Source: Casp-actino8 sp001510335
GTDB taxonomy: Bacteria; Actinomycetota; Acidimicrobiia; Acidimicrobiales; Ilumatobacteraceae
Direction: 5' to 3'
Length of the DNA: 64,000 bases
Assembly: GCA_027729635.1 (NCBI GenBank)
Contig: JAQCEM010000008.1
Location: 1 to 64,000 of the forward strand
Part shown: piece after piece, positions 17,609-25,522 of the stretch
How the letters are laid out: every line of letters begins with the position of its first letter
Position numbering within the stretch: position 1 is the first letter of the stretch
Translations under genes and position numbers: made by a program
Notes under the pieces: generated by a model
Seen by the model: the letters and a program-made list of their open reading frames with translations, nothing else
What the model was told of the DNA's origin: nothing
Database searches by the model: none

Positions 17609-18550
17609 GTGGCAACCCGCCCTGGTGACGCTGAAAGCGAACTCCTTCGACAATATCTAGATGACATCGGGACCTACCCGTTGCTCAACGCTGATGATGA
17701 ACGTCGTCTCGCTGCCCTCATTTTGGCCTCACGTTTCGCCCAAGAACTCCTTGATTTTGATCCCGCTCCCAAGGGTCGCGAGCGCACCGAACTCATGCGT
17801 ACGCTTCACGCCGGCGATGACGCCAGAGCCCAGTTCATCCAGTGCAACCTGCGTTTAGTCGTCAGTGTGGCCCGCCGCTATGAAGGTGCCGGACTCGGAC
17901 TCTTAGACCTCATTCAAGAAGGCAACCTTGGCCTGATGCGCGCAGTCGAGGGCTTTGACCACGAAAAGGGTTTCAAATTCTCGACGTATGCCACATGGTG
18001 GATTCGCCAGTCGATTGGTCGGGCCCTAGCCGACTCGTCGCGAACCATTCGTGTCCCATCGCATGTGCGCGAGGTCTATTCCCTCATTGATCAGAGCACC
18101 GAGAAACTGGCCGCCGAACTTGATCGTCAACCAACAGTTGAAGAGATCGCTGAGTTGTCAGGCGTGAGTGCCGAGCGCATTGCGCTTGTTCATCAGCACC
18201 GTCGCCCATTGGTCTCATTGTCCACCCCCCTTGACAACGACGGCGATTCAGAACTTGGTGACCTCATTGCTGATGAAGGTGCAATCTCACCATTTGAGTC
18301 CGCCGCCGCCGCTCTTGAAAAGCGGGGTTTGATTGAACAGCTTCGTCGCCTCGAAGAACGTGAAGAAGAAGTGTTGCGTGCTCGCTTCGGTATCGACGAT
18401 CATCCGATGACACTTTCAGAAATTGGCGAGAAGCTTGGCATCACTCGTGAACGCGTTCGCCAGATTGAAGCTCGGGCGCTCGGCAAGTTGCGTCATCCCA
18501 GCGTCTCGCGCGTGTGGCACGAAGGCCAACGCTCGGCCGACGCCGTCTGA
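17609..18550 (+). CDS. Sigma-70 family RNA polymerase sigma factor (RpoD/SigB-like, group 2)
   Basis: The 313-residue protein contains region 1.2 (LLRQYLDDIGTYPLLNADDE), region 2 with NLRLVVSVARRYEGAGLGLL, DLIQEGNLGLMRAVEGFD and FKFSTYATWWIRQSIGRAL, a complete region 3 (RIPSHVREVYSLID-like helix then PTVEEIAELSGVS) and a canonical region 4.2 (LGITRERVRQIEARALGKL). It lacks the long acidic N-terminus of primary sigma factors, so it is probably an accessory or principal-like group 2 factor. GTG 17609 is preferred over ATG 17576 because a TACGGT box lies 8 bases upstream. Compared with the factor at 3873, it keeps the usual -35 reading helix. Confidence 0.9.
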   Translation: MATRPGDAESELLRQYLDDIGTYPLLNADDERRLAALILASRFAQELLDFDPAPKGRERTELMRTLHAGDDARAQFIQCNLRLVVSVARRYEGAGLGLLDLIQEGNLGLMRAVEGFDHEKGFKFSTYATWWIRQSIGRALADSSRTIRVPSHVREVYSLIDQSTEKLAAELDRQPTVEEIAELSGVSAERIALVHQHRRPLVSLSTPLDNDGDSELGDLIADEGAISPFESAAAALEKRGLIEQLRRLEEREEEVLRARFGIDDHPMTLSEIGEKLGITRERVRQIEARALGKLRHPSVSRVWHEGQRSADAV

Positions 18551-18568
18551 CCAGACTTCGTCACGGGT

Positions 18569-19315
18569 TTACAACGGCAATTTGAGTCGCGCCGAAAACG
18601 CCTGATCGAAAATTCCAGTTGGTGCCGCGAGCGGGGTTCGACGTGCCGCATGATCAAGAACAATCAATTCGCGGCCCTGCGCATCTTCAATACGCACGCC
18701 AATTTCTTGGCAGATCAGATACGCAGCCGCGTAATCCCACACCCCATGTGCACTCGGGCTCATGTCGATGAAAGCATCAACCGTTGAGTCAGCCACGTAA
18801 CAGATATCTATGGCTGATGCCCCCAATGATCTGAACTGGGCCCAACCCGCGTCAACGGGTGGACGACCCGACACCGCAACTAATGCCGATGACCACTCGG
18901 TCATTGGTTGACGGGTCATCGCTACGCCGTCTCTGAACGCTCCCAGACCGCGCAATGCCCACCATCGCGTGCCAACAGCCTGATCAACAACCAGAGCGAC
19001 GAGCGGGCCAGAAGCGTCAACTGCACACAGCGACGTGGCGTAGTGCGGGACTCCACGACTCGCGTTTGTTGAGCCGTCTAACGGATCGACAATCACGACC
19101 ACATCGCGATCAAGATTCTCGACGCCGCTCTCTTCTGACACAATGCCGACACCCGCCTCACGCAAGAGATCAAGCGCAATCTGGTCAACCACGAGGTCGG
19201 CGGCATATTGACCATCGCGCCGACCCGAGGGACCCCAATGAGTGATGTTTCGCAACTCGACGCCAATTGCATCGGCGACCTTATGCAATAACGCGAGCAC
19301 CTGATTGGGGTCCAT
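18569..19315 (-). CDS. Inositol monophosphatase family protein
   Basis: The product has about 248 residues and the lithium-sensitive phosphatase motifs: VSEESG (about 67-72), metal-binding VDPLDGSTNAS (near 84-94) and GVWDYAAAYLICQEIG (near 195-210). Family members dephosphorylate myo-inositol 1-phosphate, histidinol phosphate, fructose bisphosphate or PAP; the exact substrate is unclear. The ATG at 19315 is chosen because TACCCT (19328-19323) lies 8-13 bases upstream and the longer ORF would run into the divergent gene. It converges on the second sigma gene with an 18-bp gap. Confidence 0.88.
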   Translation of the reverse strand: MDPNQVLALLHKVADAIGVELRNITHWGPSGRRDGQYAADLVVDQIALDLLREAGVGIVSEESGVENLDRDVVVIVDPLDGSTNASRGVPHYATSLCAVDASGPLVALVVDQAVGTRWWALRGLGAFRDGVAMTRQPMTEWSSALVAVSGRPPVDAGWAQFRSLGASAIDICYVADSTVDAFIDMSPSAHGVWDYAAAYLICQEIGVRIEDAQGRELIVLDHAARRTPLAAPTGIFDQAFSARLKLPL

Positions 19316-19322
19316 AACAACG

Positions 19323-19328
19323 AGGGTA
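19323..19328 (-). promoter_or_regulatory. -10 box TACCCT for leaderless phosphatase gene
   Basis: The TANNNT hexamer occupies -13 to -8 of ATG 19315 within the roughly 60-bp divergent intergenic region. Confidence 0.5.
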
Positions 19329-19375
19329 GTGTGCCGATTGCCCATTATCCTGAACTCAGTTTCAAAGGACGGGTT

Positions 19376-19945
19376 ATGGCTTTCATTGATGTTGCTGGGT
19401 TTGTCTCCGACATGAAGAGTCACGCCATTGACCATGGTTTCCATGTTCACGATGAGCGGCACTTCGTCGAGACCTATTCGCTACGCCAATTATGGGAAGT
19501 TGACCTGCACCCTGAAGAAGCCTGCGACGGACCCATTGACTTGCATCTTTCACTCGAAGTCGACCCACGCGCCCTCTTGGGCTTTGAAGATGAAATGAGC
19601 AAACTCGAAGAACCAACTGACGAACCCCCGCAGGGTTTTGAATTTCCTCTGTTGTTTACGTGGACCCTTCCCCCGCTCAGCAGTCGACCCGACCTTTTGG
19701 TTCTCGCAACTGATCTTGCTGGCGTTGGCGGAACCGAACTACCACTTGAGGTTTCTGCCATTGACTCCACTGCATCAGTCATTGATGCCCCCGAACATCG
19801 CCTGTCGATCGTGGCGCGCCTCAGTGTCTCGCTCGCCGATGTCTACACCAACGATGACTCGGTATTTTGCGGCGTGCTGGAAAAGTGCAGTGAAGTTAGT
19901 TTGTTCTTGCTTGAGATCGCTCCCTCATGGATGTCTGAATCATGA
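19376..19945 (+). CDS. Conserved hypothetical protein, acidic, cytoplasmic
   Basis: I do not recognise this 189-residue protein. It has no signal peptide or membrane helix. It is acidic, with a DLHLSLEVDPRALLGFEDEM segment (about 58-77), and it ends with beta-strand-like hydrophobic stretches (RLSIVARLSVSLADVY). The ATG at 19376 follows a good ribosome binding site, AAAGGA (19363-19368), so the longer frame from 19331 is not used. It is divergent from the inositol-phosphatase family gene and is followed by two more small hypothetical genes in the same direction. Confidence 0.7.
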   Translation: MAFIDVAGFVSDMKSHAIDHGFHVHDERHFVETYSLRQLWEVDLHPEEACDGPIDLHLSLEVDPRALLGFEDEMSKLEEPTDEPPQGFEFPLLFTWTLPPLSSRPDLLVLATDLAGVGGTELPLEVSAIDSTASVIDAPEHRLSIVARLSVSLADVYTNDDSVFCGVLEKCSEVSLFLLEIAPSWMSES

Positions 19946-19996
19946 AGTTTGCGGTAGTTACCCGACTGTTTCAGTTGAGCGTGAAATACTGACACT

Positions 19997-20317
19997 ATGA
20001 ATGTTGCCGAACTCATCGACATCTTGCGAGATCTTGACCCCGAAACAATCGTAGAAATGGCGGTCGTCGCACCGGTCACCGATCAATCAGATGACATCAC
20101 AGTTGATCAATATGAAGTCGAAGGCGTGTTGCCACGCGACCCCGCCGATCACGACGGCGAATCAGTGGTTTGGTTAATTGGCGGCGAACCACATGATGTT
20201 GACGAGTTTGTCGACGCCATCGAAGGTACTGGCGACAATGTACAAACTGGCGAATACGCCGACGTCATAGATATTGACCGTGGCGCCGAGGCCCGCAAGG
20301 CCATCTTCGGAGTCTGA
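19997..20317 (+). CDS. Small acidic conserved hypothetical protein
   Basis: The 106-residue protein is very acidic. It has an N-terminal helix (NVAELIDILRDLDPETIVEM) followed by strand-like segments with many Asp/Glu. There are no membrane or export signals. The N-terminal pattern resembles small proteins that start with a conserved DLDPETEV-like turn, but I cannot assign a family. Codon use looks like that of its neighbours, which supports it as a real gene. Confidence 0.6.
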   Translation: MNVAELIDILRDLDPETIVEMAVVAPVTDQSDDITVDQYEVEGVLPRDPADHDGESVVWLIGGEPHDVDEFVDAIEGTGDNVQTGEYADVIDIDRGAEARKAIFGV

Positions 20318-20383
20318 TCTGATCAGGTAATCAAACAATCGGCAATGACCACATTGCGCCACACCCGTAGGCGAGAATAAGAC

Positions 20384-20734
20384 ATGGCATTTGGTCAACC
20401 TGCTGGTCCCCCAGCATCACATTCGCAAATGAAGCAATTACTTGAGCTTCTTAAGGCGGCCGGGCATACCGATTTCCGTGATGCCCGTGGGCCAATGCAA
20501 TTCAACCAACGTCAAGCCGGCGGCAAATTCACTCGACAAGAAGCCGAAGACTTCATTGCACAACTTGAGGCCGAAGCCGAGTTGACAATTGATGTTCCAC
20601 CCGAAGTTGTCGTCGCACGGTCAATCAAACCTGCCCCACGCACCACCAGTGCCGAGAAAACAGTTCGTGATTTACCCGATTCGGTTTTGGCTGCCGAGTT
20701 GCAACGACGCGGCTGGATTGTTGTCGAGCCGTAA
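20384..20734 (+). CDS. Conserved hypothetical protein, actinobacterial type
   Basis: The 116-residue protein has a compact N-terminal region (HSQMKQLLELLKAAGHTDFR, about 13-32), then RDARGPMQFNQRQAGGKFTR (about 32-51) and a helical segment with EAEDFIAQLEAEAEL. The C-terminus (VRDLPDSVLAAELQRRGWIV) looks like a short helical peptide-binding module. I do not know a function. The GPMQFNQRQAGGKFTR part is reminiscent of a protein widespread in Actinobacteria (recollection, not a search). Confidence 0.65.
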   Translation: MAFGQPAGPPASHSQMKQLLELLKAAGHTDFRDARGPMQFNQRQAGGKFTRQEAEDFIAQLEAEAELTIDVPPEVVVARSIKPAPRTTSAEKTVRDLPDSVLAAELQRRGWIVVEP

Positions 20735-20750
20735 ACAAAACTTTTGTTTA
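20732..20750. terminator. Perfect AT-rich palindrome at convergent gene ends
   Basis: TAAACAAAA (20732-20740) and TTTTGTTTA (20742-20750) are perfect inverted repeats around one C; the first TAA is the stop codon of the gene at 20384. It lies between convergent genes and ends in T-rich sequence on both strands. It may be a weak bidirectional terminator or a protein site. Confidence 0.4.
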
Positions 20751-20763
20751 GCCCAGTACAGAA

Positions 20764-21144
20764 CTAGTCAGCAAATAGCGGCGACGACATCAGACAATCG
20801 GCGGTTGACAAATTGCTGGCCGTTGGAATGTCGTAGACCACCGCTATTCGCAAGAGTGCACGAACATCTGGATCATGCGGCTGGGGCTCAAGTGGGTCCC
20901 AAAAGAAGATCAATATGTCAACTTGCAGCTCGCAGATCATTGCACCGAGCTGTTGATCGCCACCGAGCGGGCCACTCTTTAAGCAACGCACGTTCAACCC
21001 CACAAGTTCGTTCAACATTCGCCCAGTCGTACCGGTAGCCACCAATGAGTGCCGGCCCAACACCTCTTTATTGTTCTTCGCCCATTCAATGAGCAGGTCT
21101 TTCTTATGGTCGTGAGCAACAAGCGCAATGATGTGCGTGGTCAT
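20764..21144 (-). CDS. mgsA: Methylglyoxal synthase
   Basis: MgsA converts dihydroxyacetone phosphate to methylglyoxal plus phosphate, a bypass of lower glycolysis. The 126-residue protein has TGTTGRML (phosphate binding, near 38-45), SGPLGGDQQLG with the catalytic Asp (near 57-67), and FFWDPLEPQPHDPDVRALLR (near 80-99), all diagnostic. ATG 21144 follows a GGAAGAG ribosome binding site 7 bases upstream; the ORF extends to 21162 without support. Confidence 0.94.
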   Translation of the reverse strand: MTTHIIALVAHDHKKDLLIEWAKNNKEVLGRHSLVATGTTGRMLNELVGLNVRCLKSGPLGGDQQLGAMICELQVDILIFFWDPLEPQPHDPDVRALLRIAVVYDIPTASNLSTADCLMSSPLFAD

Positions 21145-21187
21145 ACCGCCACTCTTCCACATCGGGGCGACGTCAACGAGGTGACAT

Positions 21188-21264
<77 letters not shown>

Positions 21265-21306
21265 AAAAGGCGCAGGGCCCGCCTCTGGCGGACCCTGCGT
21301 TATATG

Positions 21307-21379
21307 CTCCGAGAGCAGGGCTCGAACCTGCGACCCGCTGATTAACAGTCAGCTGCTCTGCCAGCTGAGCTATCTCGGA
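21307..21379 (-). tRNA. tRNA-Asn (GTT)
   Basis: The minus strand folds into a 73-nt cloverleaf. The acceptor is TCCGAGA/TCTCGGA with discriminator G, the anticodon stem is GCTGA/TCAGC around loop CTGTTAA (anticodon GTT), and the T-loop is TTCGAGC. CCA is not fully encoded. Confidence 0.94.
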
Positions 21380-21444
21380 AGGCGAATCCGAGGATATCAG
21401 CCGAGGACTCAATGCCCAATGGTCAGATACTGATCAAACCGGTC

Positions 21445-22545
21445 TCAATCGAGATTGATCGGCTCTTCATCGGCCGCCGTGAACTCAACTTCTGGTGCAT
21501 CGCCTAGACCGGCAGCGATACGCACCTTTTCGGCGACCTCGACCATGATCTCGGTGTTCTCCATGAGGAAGTTCTTGGCGTTCTCACGACCCTGACCCAT
21601 TTGCTCGCCGTCATAGGTGAACCAAGCACCGGACTTCTTGATGATGTTGAGGTCGACGGCCATGTCGAGTACTGAACCTTCGCGGCTAATGCCCTTGCCG
21701 TACATGATGTCGAATTCGGCCTGGCGGAATGGCGGCGACACTTTGTTCTTGACCACTTTGACGCGGGTGCGGTTACCGACAACTTCGGCGCCGTCTTTGA
21801 TCGACTCAATACGACGAATGTCAAGACGCACCGACGAGTAGAACTTGAGTGCACGTCCACCAGGTGTGGTTTCGGGTGAACCGAACATCACGCCAATCTT
21901 TTCACGCAGCTGGTTAATGAAAATCGCGATGGTGTTCGACTTGTTGAGGTTGGCGGTCAACTTACGCAACGCCTGGCTCATCAAACGGGCCTGCAGACCC
22001 ATATGGCTGTCGCCCATATCGCCTTCAATTTCGGCCTTTGGCGTCAATGCGGCAACGGAGTCAATGACGACCACGTCAAGTGCGCCCGAACGGATCAACA
22101 TGTCGGCGATTTCGAGAGCCTGTTCACCAGTGTCGGGCTGCGAGATCAACAACTGATCGATGTCGACTCCGATGGCTCGTGCGTACACCGGATCCATCGC
22201 GTGTTCGGCGTCAATGTAGGCACAGATGCCGCCATTGCGCTGAGCCTCGGCCACAACATGCATGGCGAGGGTTGACTTACCCGATGATTCGGGACCGTAG
22301 ATCTCGACCACGCGACCACGGGGCAATCCGCCAATTCCGAGTGCGACGTCGAGCGCCAAAGCACCAGTCGGGATAGCTTCGATAGCCATGCCGGTCTTGT
22401 CGCCCATCCGCATGATGGAGCCTTTGCCATACTGCTTGTCGATTTGGGCTAGAGCCATTTCAAGGGCTTTTTCACGATCGTTGCTCATTGCATTGCCTTT
22501 CGCTGTTGAGTTGTTGGTTGCTGTGGGTGTTGGTTTGTTTGCCAT
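21445..22545 (-). CDS. recA: Recombinase RecA
   Basis: RecA forms filaments on single-stranded DNA, drives strand exchange and stimulates LexA self-cleavage. The protein has the DREKALEMALAQIDKQYGKG start region, Walker A GPESSGKST, IDAEHAMDPVYARAIGVD, VIDSVAAL (Walker B) and the L2-loop FINQLREKIGVMFGSPETT, and it ends in an acidic tail. I place the start at ATG 22545 (366 residues, with a short Thr/Asn-rich N-terminal extension) because TACGGT lies 8-13 bases upstream. ATG 22488 (MSNDREKA) is the alternative, with only a closely spaced AAAGG. An SOS promoter lies further upstream. Confidence 0.97.
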   Translation of the reverse strand: MANKPTPTATNNSTAKGNAMSNDREKALEMALAQIDKQYGKGSIMRMGDKTGMAIEAIPTGALALDVALGIGGLPRGRVVEIYGPESSGKSTLAMHVVAEAQRNGGICAYIDAEHAMDPVYARAIGVDIDQLLISQPDTGEQALEIADMLIRSGALDVVVIDSVAALTPKAEIEGDMGDSHMGLQARLMSQALRKLTANLNKSNTIAIFINQLREKIGVMFGSPETTPGGRALKFYSSVRLDIRRIESIKDGAEVVGNRTRVKVVKNKVSPPFRQAEFDIMYGKGISREGSVLDMAVDLNIIKKSGAWFTYDGEQMGQGRENAKNFLMENTEIMVEVAEKVRIAAGLGDAPEVEFTAADEEPINLD

Positions 22546-22552
22546 AACTTGG

Positions 22553-22558
22553 ACCGTA
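22553..22558 (-). promoter_or_regulatory. recA proximal -10 box TACGGT (leaderless)
   Basis: The hexamer is at -13 to -8 of ATG 22545 and would give a leaderless transcript that does not depend on the distal SOS promoter. Confidence 0.45.
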
Positions 22559-22613
22559 CGAAATGGGTGTTGCACAGTAGTTGTGCGGGCACCCGTGTAC
22601 AACGAATAACAAG

Positions 22614-22668
22614 AGCGTAACTACGAACGAGTGTTCGGTCAAGCATTGTCAATACGAACAGGTGTTTG
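22614..22668 (-). promoter_or_regulatory. recA SOS promoter with two LexA boxes
   Basis: A perfect actinobacterial/Bacillus-type LexA palindrome, CGAACGAGTGTTCG, lies at 22624-22637 and a near-perfect one, CGAACAGGTGTTTG, at 22655-22668. Their centres are 31 bp apart, about three helical turns. On the minus strand TTGACC (22642-22637), a 17-bp spacer and TACGCT (22619-22614) form a promoter whose -35 and spacer are covered by the first box. This predicts LexA repression and DNA-damage induction of recA. Confidence 0.85.
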
Positions 22669-22708
22669 ACCTGCTCAGAGGGGGTGCCCGAACCCCAAGA
22701 AAGTTTGA

Positions 22709-23137
22709 TTACGACTGGTTTTCGAGCCAGGCTTGGGCGTCAGCGGCTTCGCCCGAACTCATCGGACGCACGATCAGGTCAATGGCCATCCACACAGTGT
22801 GGGTCATTGGCCATGTCAATATCGGAAAAATGAGTGCCGCCGAAGCCAGCACGATGTACAGGGTGAGCACGGGTACATCTGGTGCGGTGAGAGCAATCGC
22901 AACGCCCATTGCAATCACGATGAGAGTGATATTCACGACTGACGCAATCGTGATTGACCCAAGCTCATGCCCATTGGTGTCGCGCGTCCGCTTGATTCCA
23001 CAACCGATGCAATGATCACTTTGTTTAAACCAGTTCGTAAACCACGCGCGATGGTTTCCACAACGTGGGCAATGACGTAACAACGAACGGCGAATCATCT
23101 TGCCCTTGGACGGCAAAGGCTGAACAAGAGAACTCAT
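22709..23137 (-). CDS. DUF983 family zinc-ribbon membrane protein
   Basis: The 142-residue protein has an N-terminal zinc ribbon, CPRCG (about 23-27) paired with CIGCG (near 43-47), then two membrane helices (about 62-84 and 90-113). This is the DUF983 pattern; the biochemical role is unknown. The start overlaps the aminotransferase stop (ATGA), so the two are co-translated. Confidence 0.82.
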   Translation of the reverse strand: MSSLVQPLPSKGKMIRRSLLRHCPRCGNHRAWFTNWFKQSDHCIGCGIKRTRDTNGHELGSITIASVVNITLIVIAMGVAIALTAPDVPVLTLYIVLASAALIFPILTWPMTHTVWMAIDLIVRPMSSGEAADAQAWLENQS

Positions 23138-24513
23138 TGAGTTAGTTCAGCAACAAAATCACCGAAAACATTGGCGTATCGCAATGCTTCCTCCTCGGTA
23201 TGCATGATTGAGATCAACCACTGCTCATCGAGGCCTGGCGGCAACAAGATGCCGCGATTGATTCCATGAATCCATTGAGCGAATGCAATATCTAGATCGG
23301 TCTTCTTGTAATCGCGGTAGTTGCGAATCGGCTCGGGCATCCAAGTGACGCAACCTTTCGCACCAAACTGCACGGTGTGCGCTGGCAGACCAGCGTCTTC
23401 AATGATGTCGGTGCAGGCATCAACCAACATCTTGTTTCGACCAATAGCTGCAGTTGTTGCATGAGGAGTACAGACCTCTGACAACACTGCTTTTGCTGCG
23501 GCCATACATAACGGGTTTCCATTGTATGTACCCAAGTGCAACACGCGACCCATGGTGATTTGATCCATGTATTCGCGCTTGCCACCAAAGGCGCCAAGCG
23601 GCAAACCACCACCGATTGATTTAGCGAGAGCAACCAGGTCTGGCGTGACGCCAAGCGCACCCGTGGCCCCACCCCAACCGGCAGTAATTCCAGTCTTCAC
23701 TTCATCAAAAATCAACAATGTTCCGTAACGAGAAGTGATTTCGCGAACTGCTTGCAGATAACCGTCATCAGGCAAACAAATACCGATGTTTTCCATTACT
23801 GGTTCAACAATGAAACAAGCAACATCTTCATTACGCAACACTCGTTCAAGTGCTTCGGCATCGTTATACGGAATCACAATGGTGTCGCCAAGGACAGCAC
23901 GCGTTACACCAGCAGTTGCTGGCACAGAGTTCGGTTGATCGGCCGGGCCAGCGACATCGAGTGACGGCTTCATGGAGATCATCACTTCATCGTGGTGGCC
24001 GTGATAGCCGCCTTCAACCTTGACAATCTTGTCGCGACCCGTTGCACCACGCGCGACACGAATGGCGTCCATCGTTGCTTCGGTTCCCGAGTTAGTGAAG
24101 CGCCACATCGGCAACCCATAGCGTTCGCCCAATAGTTCGGCGACATCGGTATTGAGTTCACATGGCGTCACAAACAATGTGCCGTTGTCGAGTTGCTCAT
24201 CAACGGCGCGTCGCACAACGGGATTGATATGGCCGCTGAAGAGCGCACCAAAGCCCATGTCGTAGTCAACGTATTCGTTGTTGTCAACATCCCACATCGA
24301 GGCACCACGCGCGGCTTTAACGACAATCGGATGCGGGTCGTAGGCCTGAAAACTTGACGGCACACCGAGCGGCATGACAACTCGGGCTCGCTCAGTTACT
24401 TTTTGCGAGCCTTGAGTTCGCTGTGCGTACAGCGCGATCTCACGTCGAGTGATTTCCTTCGCTCTCCTGCTAAGGCTGTAAGCATTGGTAACTGCAGATT
24501 CCGTGGAAGTCAC
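23134..24513 (-). CDS. Class III aminotransferase, glutamate-1-semialdehyde aminomutase-like
   Basis: The 459-residue PLP enzyme has FTNSGTEATMDAIRVARGAT (about 139-158), YHGHHDEVM, VEPVMENIGI, FDEVKTGI (near 273-280) and the PLP Lys in LVALAKSIGGGLPLGAFGG (near 298-316). It is closest in layout to HemL-like mutases and to aminotransferases annotated as aspartate aminotransferase family. The N-terminal extension (ITRREIALYAQRTQGSQKV) and the absence of haem genes nearby argue against a dedicated HemL. The start is GTG with an AGGGG ribosome binding site. It is co-translated with DUF983. Confidence 0.8.
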   Translation of the reverse strand: MTSTESAVTNAYSLSRRAKEITRREIALYAQRTQGSQKVTERARVVMPLGVPSSFQAYDPHPIVVKAARGASMWDVDNNEYVDYDMGFGALFSGHINPVVRRAVDEQLDNGTLFVTPCELNTDVAELLGERYGLPMWRFTNSGTEATMDAIRVARGATGRDKIVKVEGGYHGHHDEVMISMKPSLDVAGPADQPNSVPATAGVTRAVLGDTIVIPYNDAEALERVLRNEDVACFIVEPVMENIGICLPDDGYLQAVREITSRYGTLLIFDEVKTGITAGWGGATGALGVTPDLVALAKSIGGGLPLGAFGGKREYMDQITMGRVLHLGTYNGNPLCMAAAKAVLSEVCTPHATTAAIGRNKMLVDACTDIIEDAGLPAHTVQFGAKGCVTWMPEPIRNYRDYKKTDLDIAFAQWIHGINRGILLPPGLDEQWLISIMHTEEEALRYANVFGDFVAELTQ

Positions 24514-24640
24514 GGTTAAACACCCCTTTTACGGTTGCACCAACCCTAACACCAAAAATGGACAGGGCGTAACAAGAGAGATTCGGGCGAATGAACGGTG
24601 CGATTCCGTGTTCGATATGGCAGAATGGATGGGTCACATG

Positions 24641-24714
24641 GTGGGCGTAGCTCAGTTGGTTAGAGCGTCAGTTTGTGGTACTGAAGGCCGGGGGTTCGAG
24701 ACCCCTCGTTCACC
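24641..24714 (+). tRNA. tRNA-His (GTG)
   Basis: A 74-nt cloverleaf with acceptor GTGGGCG/CGTTCAC, anticodon stem TCAGT/ACTGA around loop TTGTGGT (anticodon GTG) and T-loop TTCGAGA. The base before position 1 is G (24640) and the discriminator is C (24714), consistent with the G-1:C73 identity pair of tRNA-His. Confidence 0.95.
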
Positions 24715-24807
24715 CAAAATATACGAAGTCGCTGGTTAGCCAGTCCAAAGATCGGTCAGATTCCTCGACCGTAGCCGTTGGTCATCTACACTGCTTCTTC
24801 GCGTTGC

Positions 24808-24882
24808 GCACCTCTAGCTCAATGGCAGAGCAGTGGACTCTTAATCCATTGGTTCTGGGTTCGAATCCCAGGGGGTGCACCA
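24808..24882 (+). tRNA. tRNA-Lys (CTT)
   Basis: A cloverleaf with acceptor GCACCTC/GGGGTGC, anticodon stem GTGGA/TCCAT around loop CTCTTAA (anticodon CTT) and T-loop TTCGAAT. The discriminator is A and CCA is encoded at 24880-24882. It may share a transcript with tRNA-His 93 bases upstream. Confidence 0.94.
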
Positions 24883-24931
24883 TTGACTGCTCGTTTCAGG
24901 GAAACATCCCCTGCACCTGGGAGGCCCAACC

Positions 24932-25522
24932 ATGAAGGTTCTTGTCGTCCTCGCCCACCCCAATCCCGACTCGTTCAGCCATGCAATCGTGGACAAAGTG
25001 TCCGCCACCCTCGCCAACCGAGACCACTCTGTTTCGGTCATCGACCTCTATGCCATCGGTCATTCACCGACCATGACCCAAGCCGAATTGGCGGCGTACC
25101 CAACCTCAACACCAGCGATTGACCCCATGGTGATTGAACACACTCGACTCATTCAAGAATGCTCAACGATTGTCTTCGTGTACCCGACGTGGTGGAGTTC
25201 GATGCCGGCGATATTGAAAGGTTGGATTGACCGAACCATGTTGCCGGGAATCGCGTTTTCGGTTGACCCGCAAACACTGAAGTTGCAGCCCGGACTCACC
25301 AATGTGCGAAGACTGATCGGCATCACAACATTCGGTGGACCACGTTTGGCTTCGCTGATTGTTCGAGACAACGGAAGCAAAATTGTGACGCGCTCGTTGC
25401 GCGCTATTTGTCATCGACGTTGTCGCACAACTTGGCTTCGATTGTTCAACATTGATTCGTCAACGATCGCGCAACGCGAGAAATTTCTGCAACGCATCGA
25501 ACGAACCGTGCAAAAGATCTAG
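24932..25522 (+). CDS. NAD(P)H-dependent flavodoxin-fold oxidoreductase
   Basis: The 196-residue protein has the N-terminal MKVLVVLAHPNPDSFSHAIV (FMN phosphate loop, KefF/MdaB/NQO-like), VFVYPTWWSSMPAILKGWID (about 84-103), and RTMLPGIAF (near 104-112). Members reduce quinones or other small electrophiles with NAD(P)H, often in detoxification. A GGGAGG ribosome binding site precedes the ATG. Its stop codon and that of psuG overlap on opposite strands (CTAG at 25519-25522). Confidence 0.87.
   Translation: MKVLVVLAHPNPDSFSHAIVDKVSATLANRDHSVSVIDLYAIGHSPTMTQAELAAYPTSTPAIDPMVIEHTRLIQECSTIVFVYPTWWSSMPAILKGWIDRTMLPGIAFSVDPQTLKLQPGLTNVRRLIGITTFGGPRLASLIVRDNGSKIVTRSLRAICHRRCRTTWLRLFNIDSSTIAQREKFLQRIERTVQKI

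Noticed and set aside
22488..22545. recA start at ATG 22488
   Set aside because: Only a badly spaced AAAGG precedes it, while ATG 22545 has TACGGT in leaderless position; the shorter start remains possible.
24896..24912. CAGGG/CCCTG hairpin after tRNA-Lys
   Set aside because: A five-base stem without a T-tract, overlapping the ribosome-binding region of the next gene; too weak to call a terminator.
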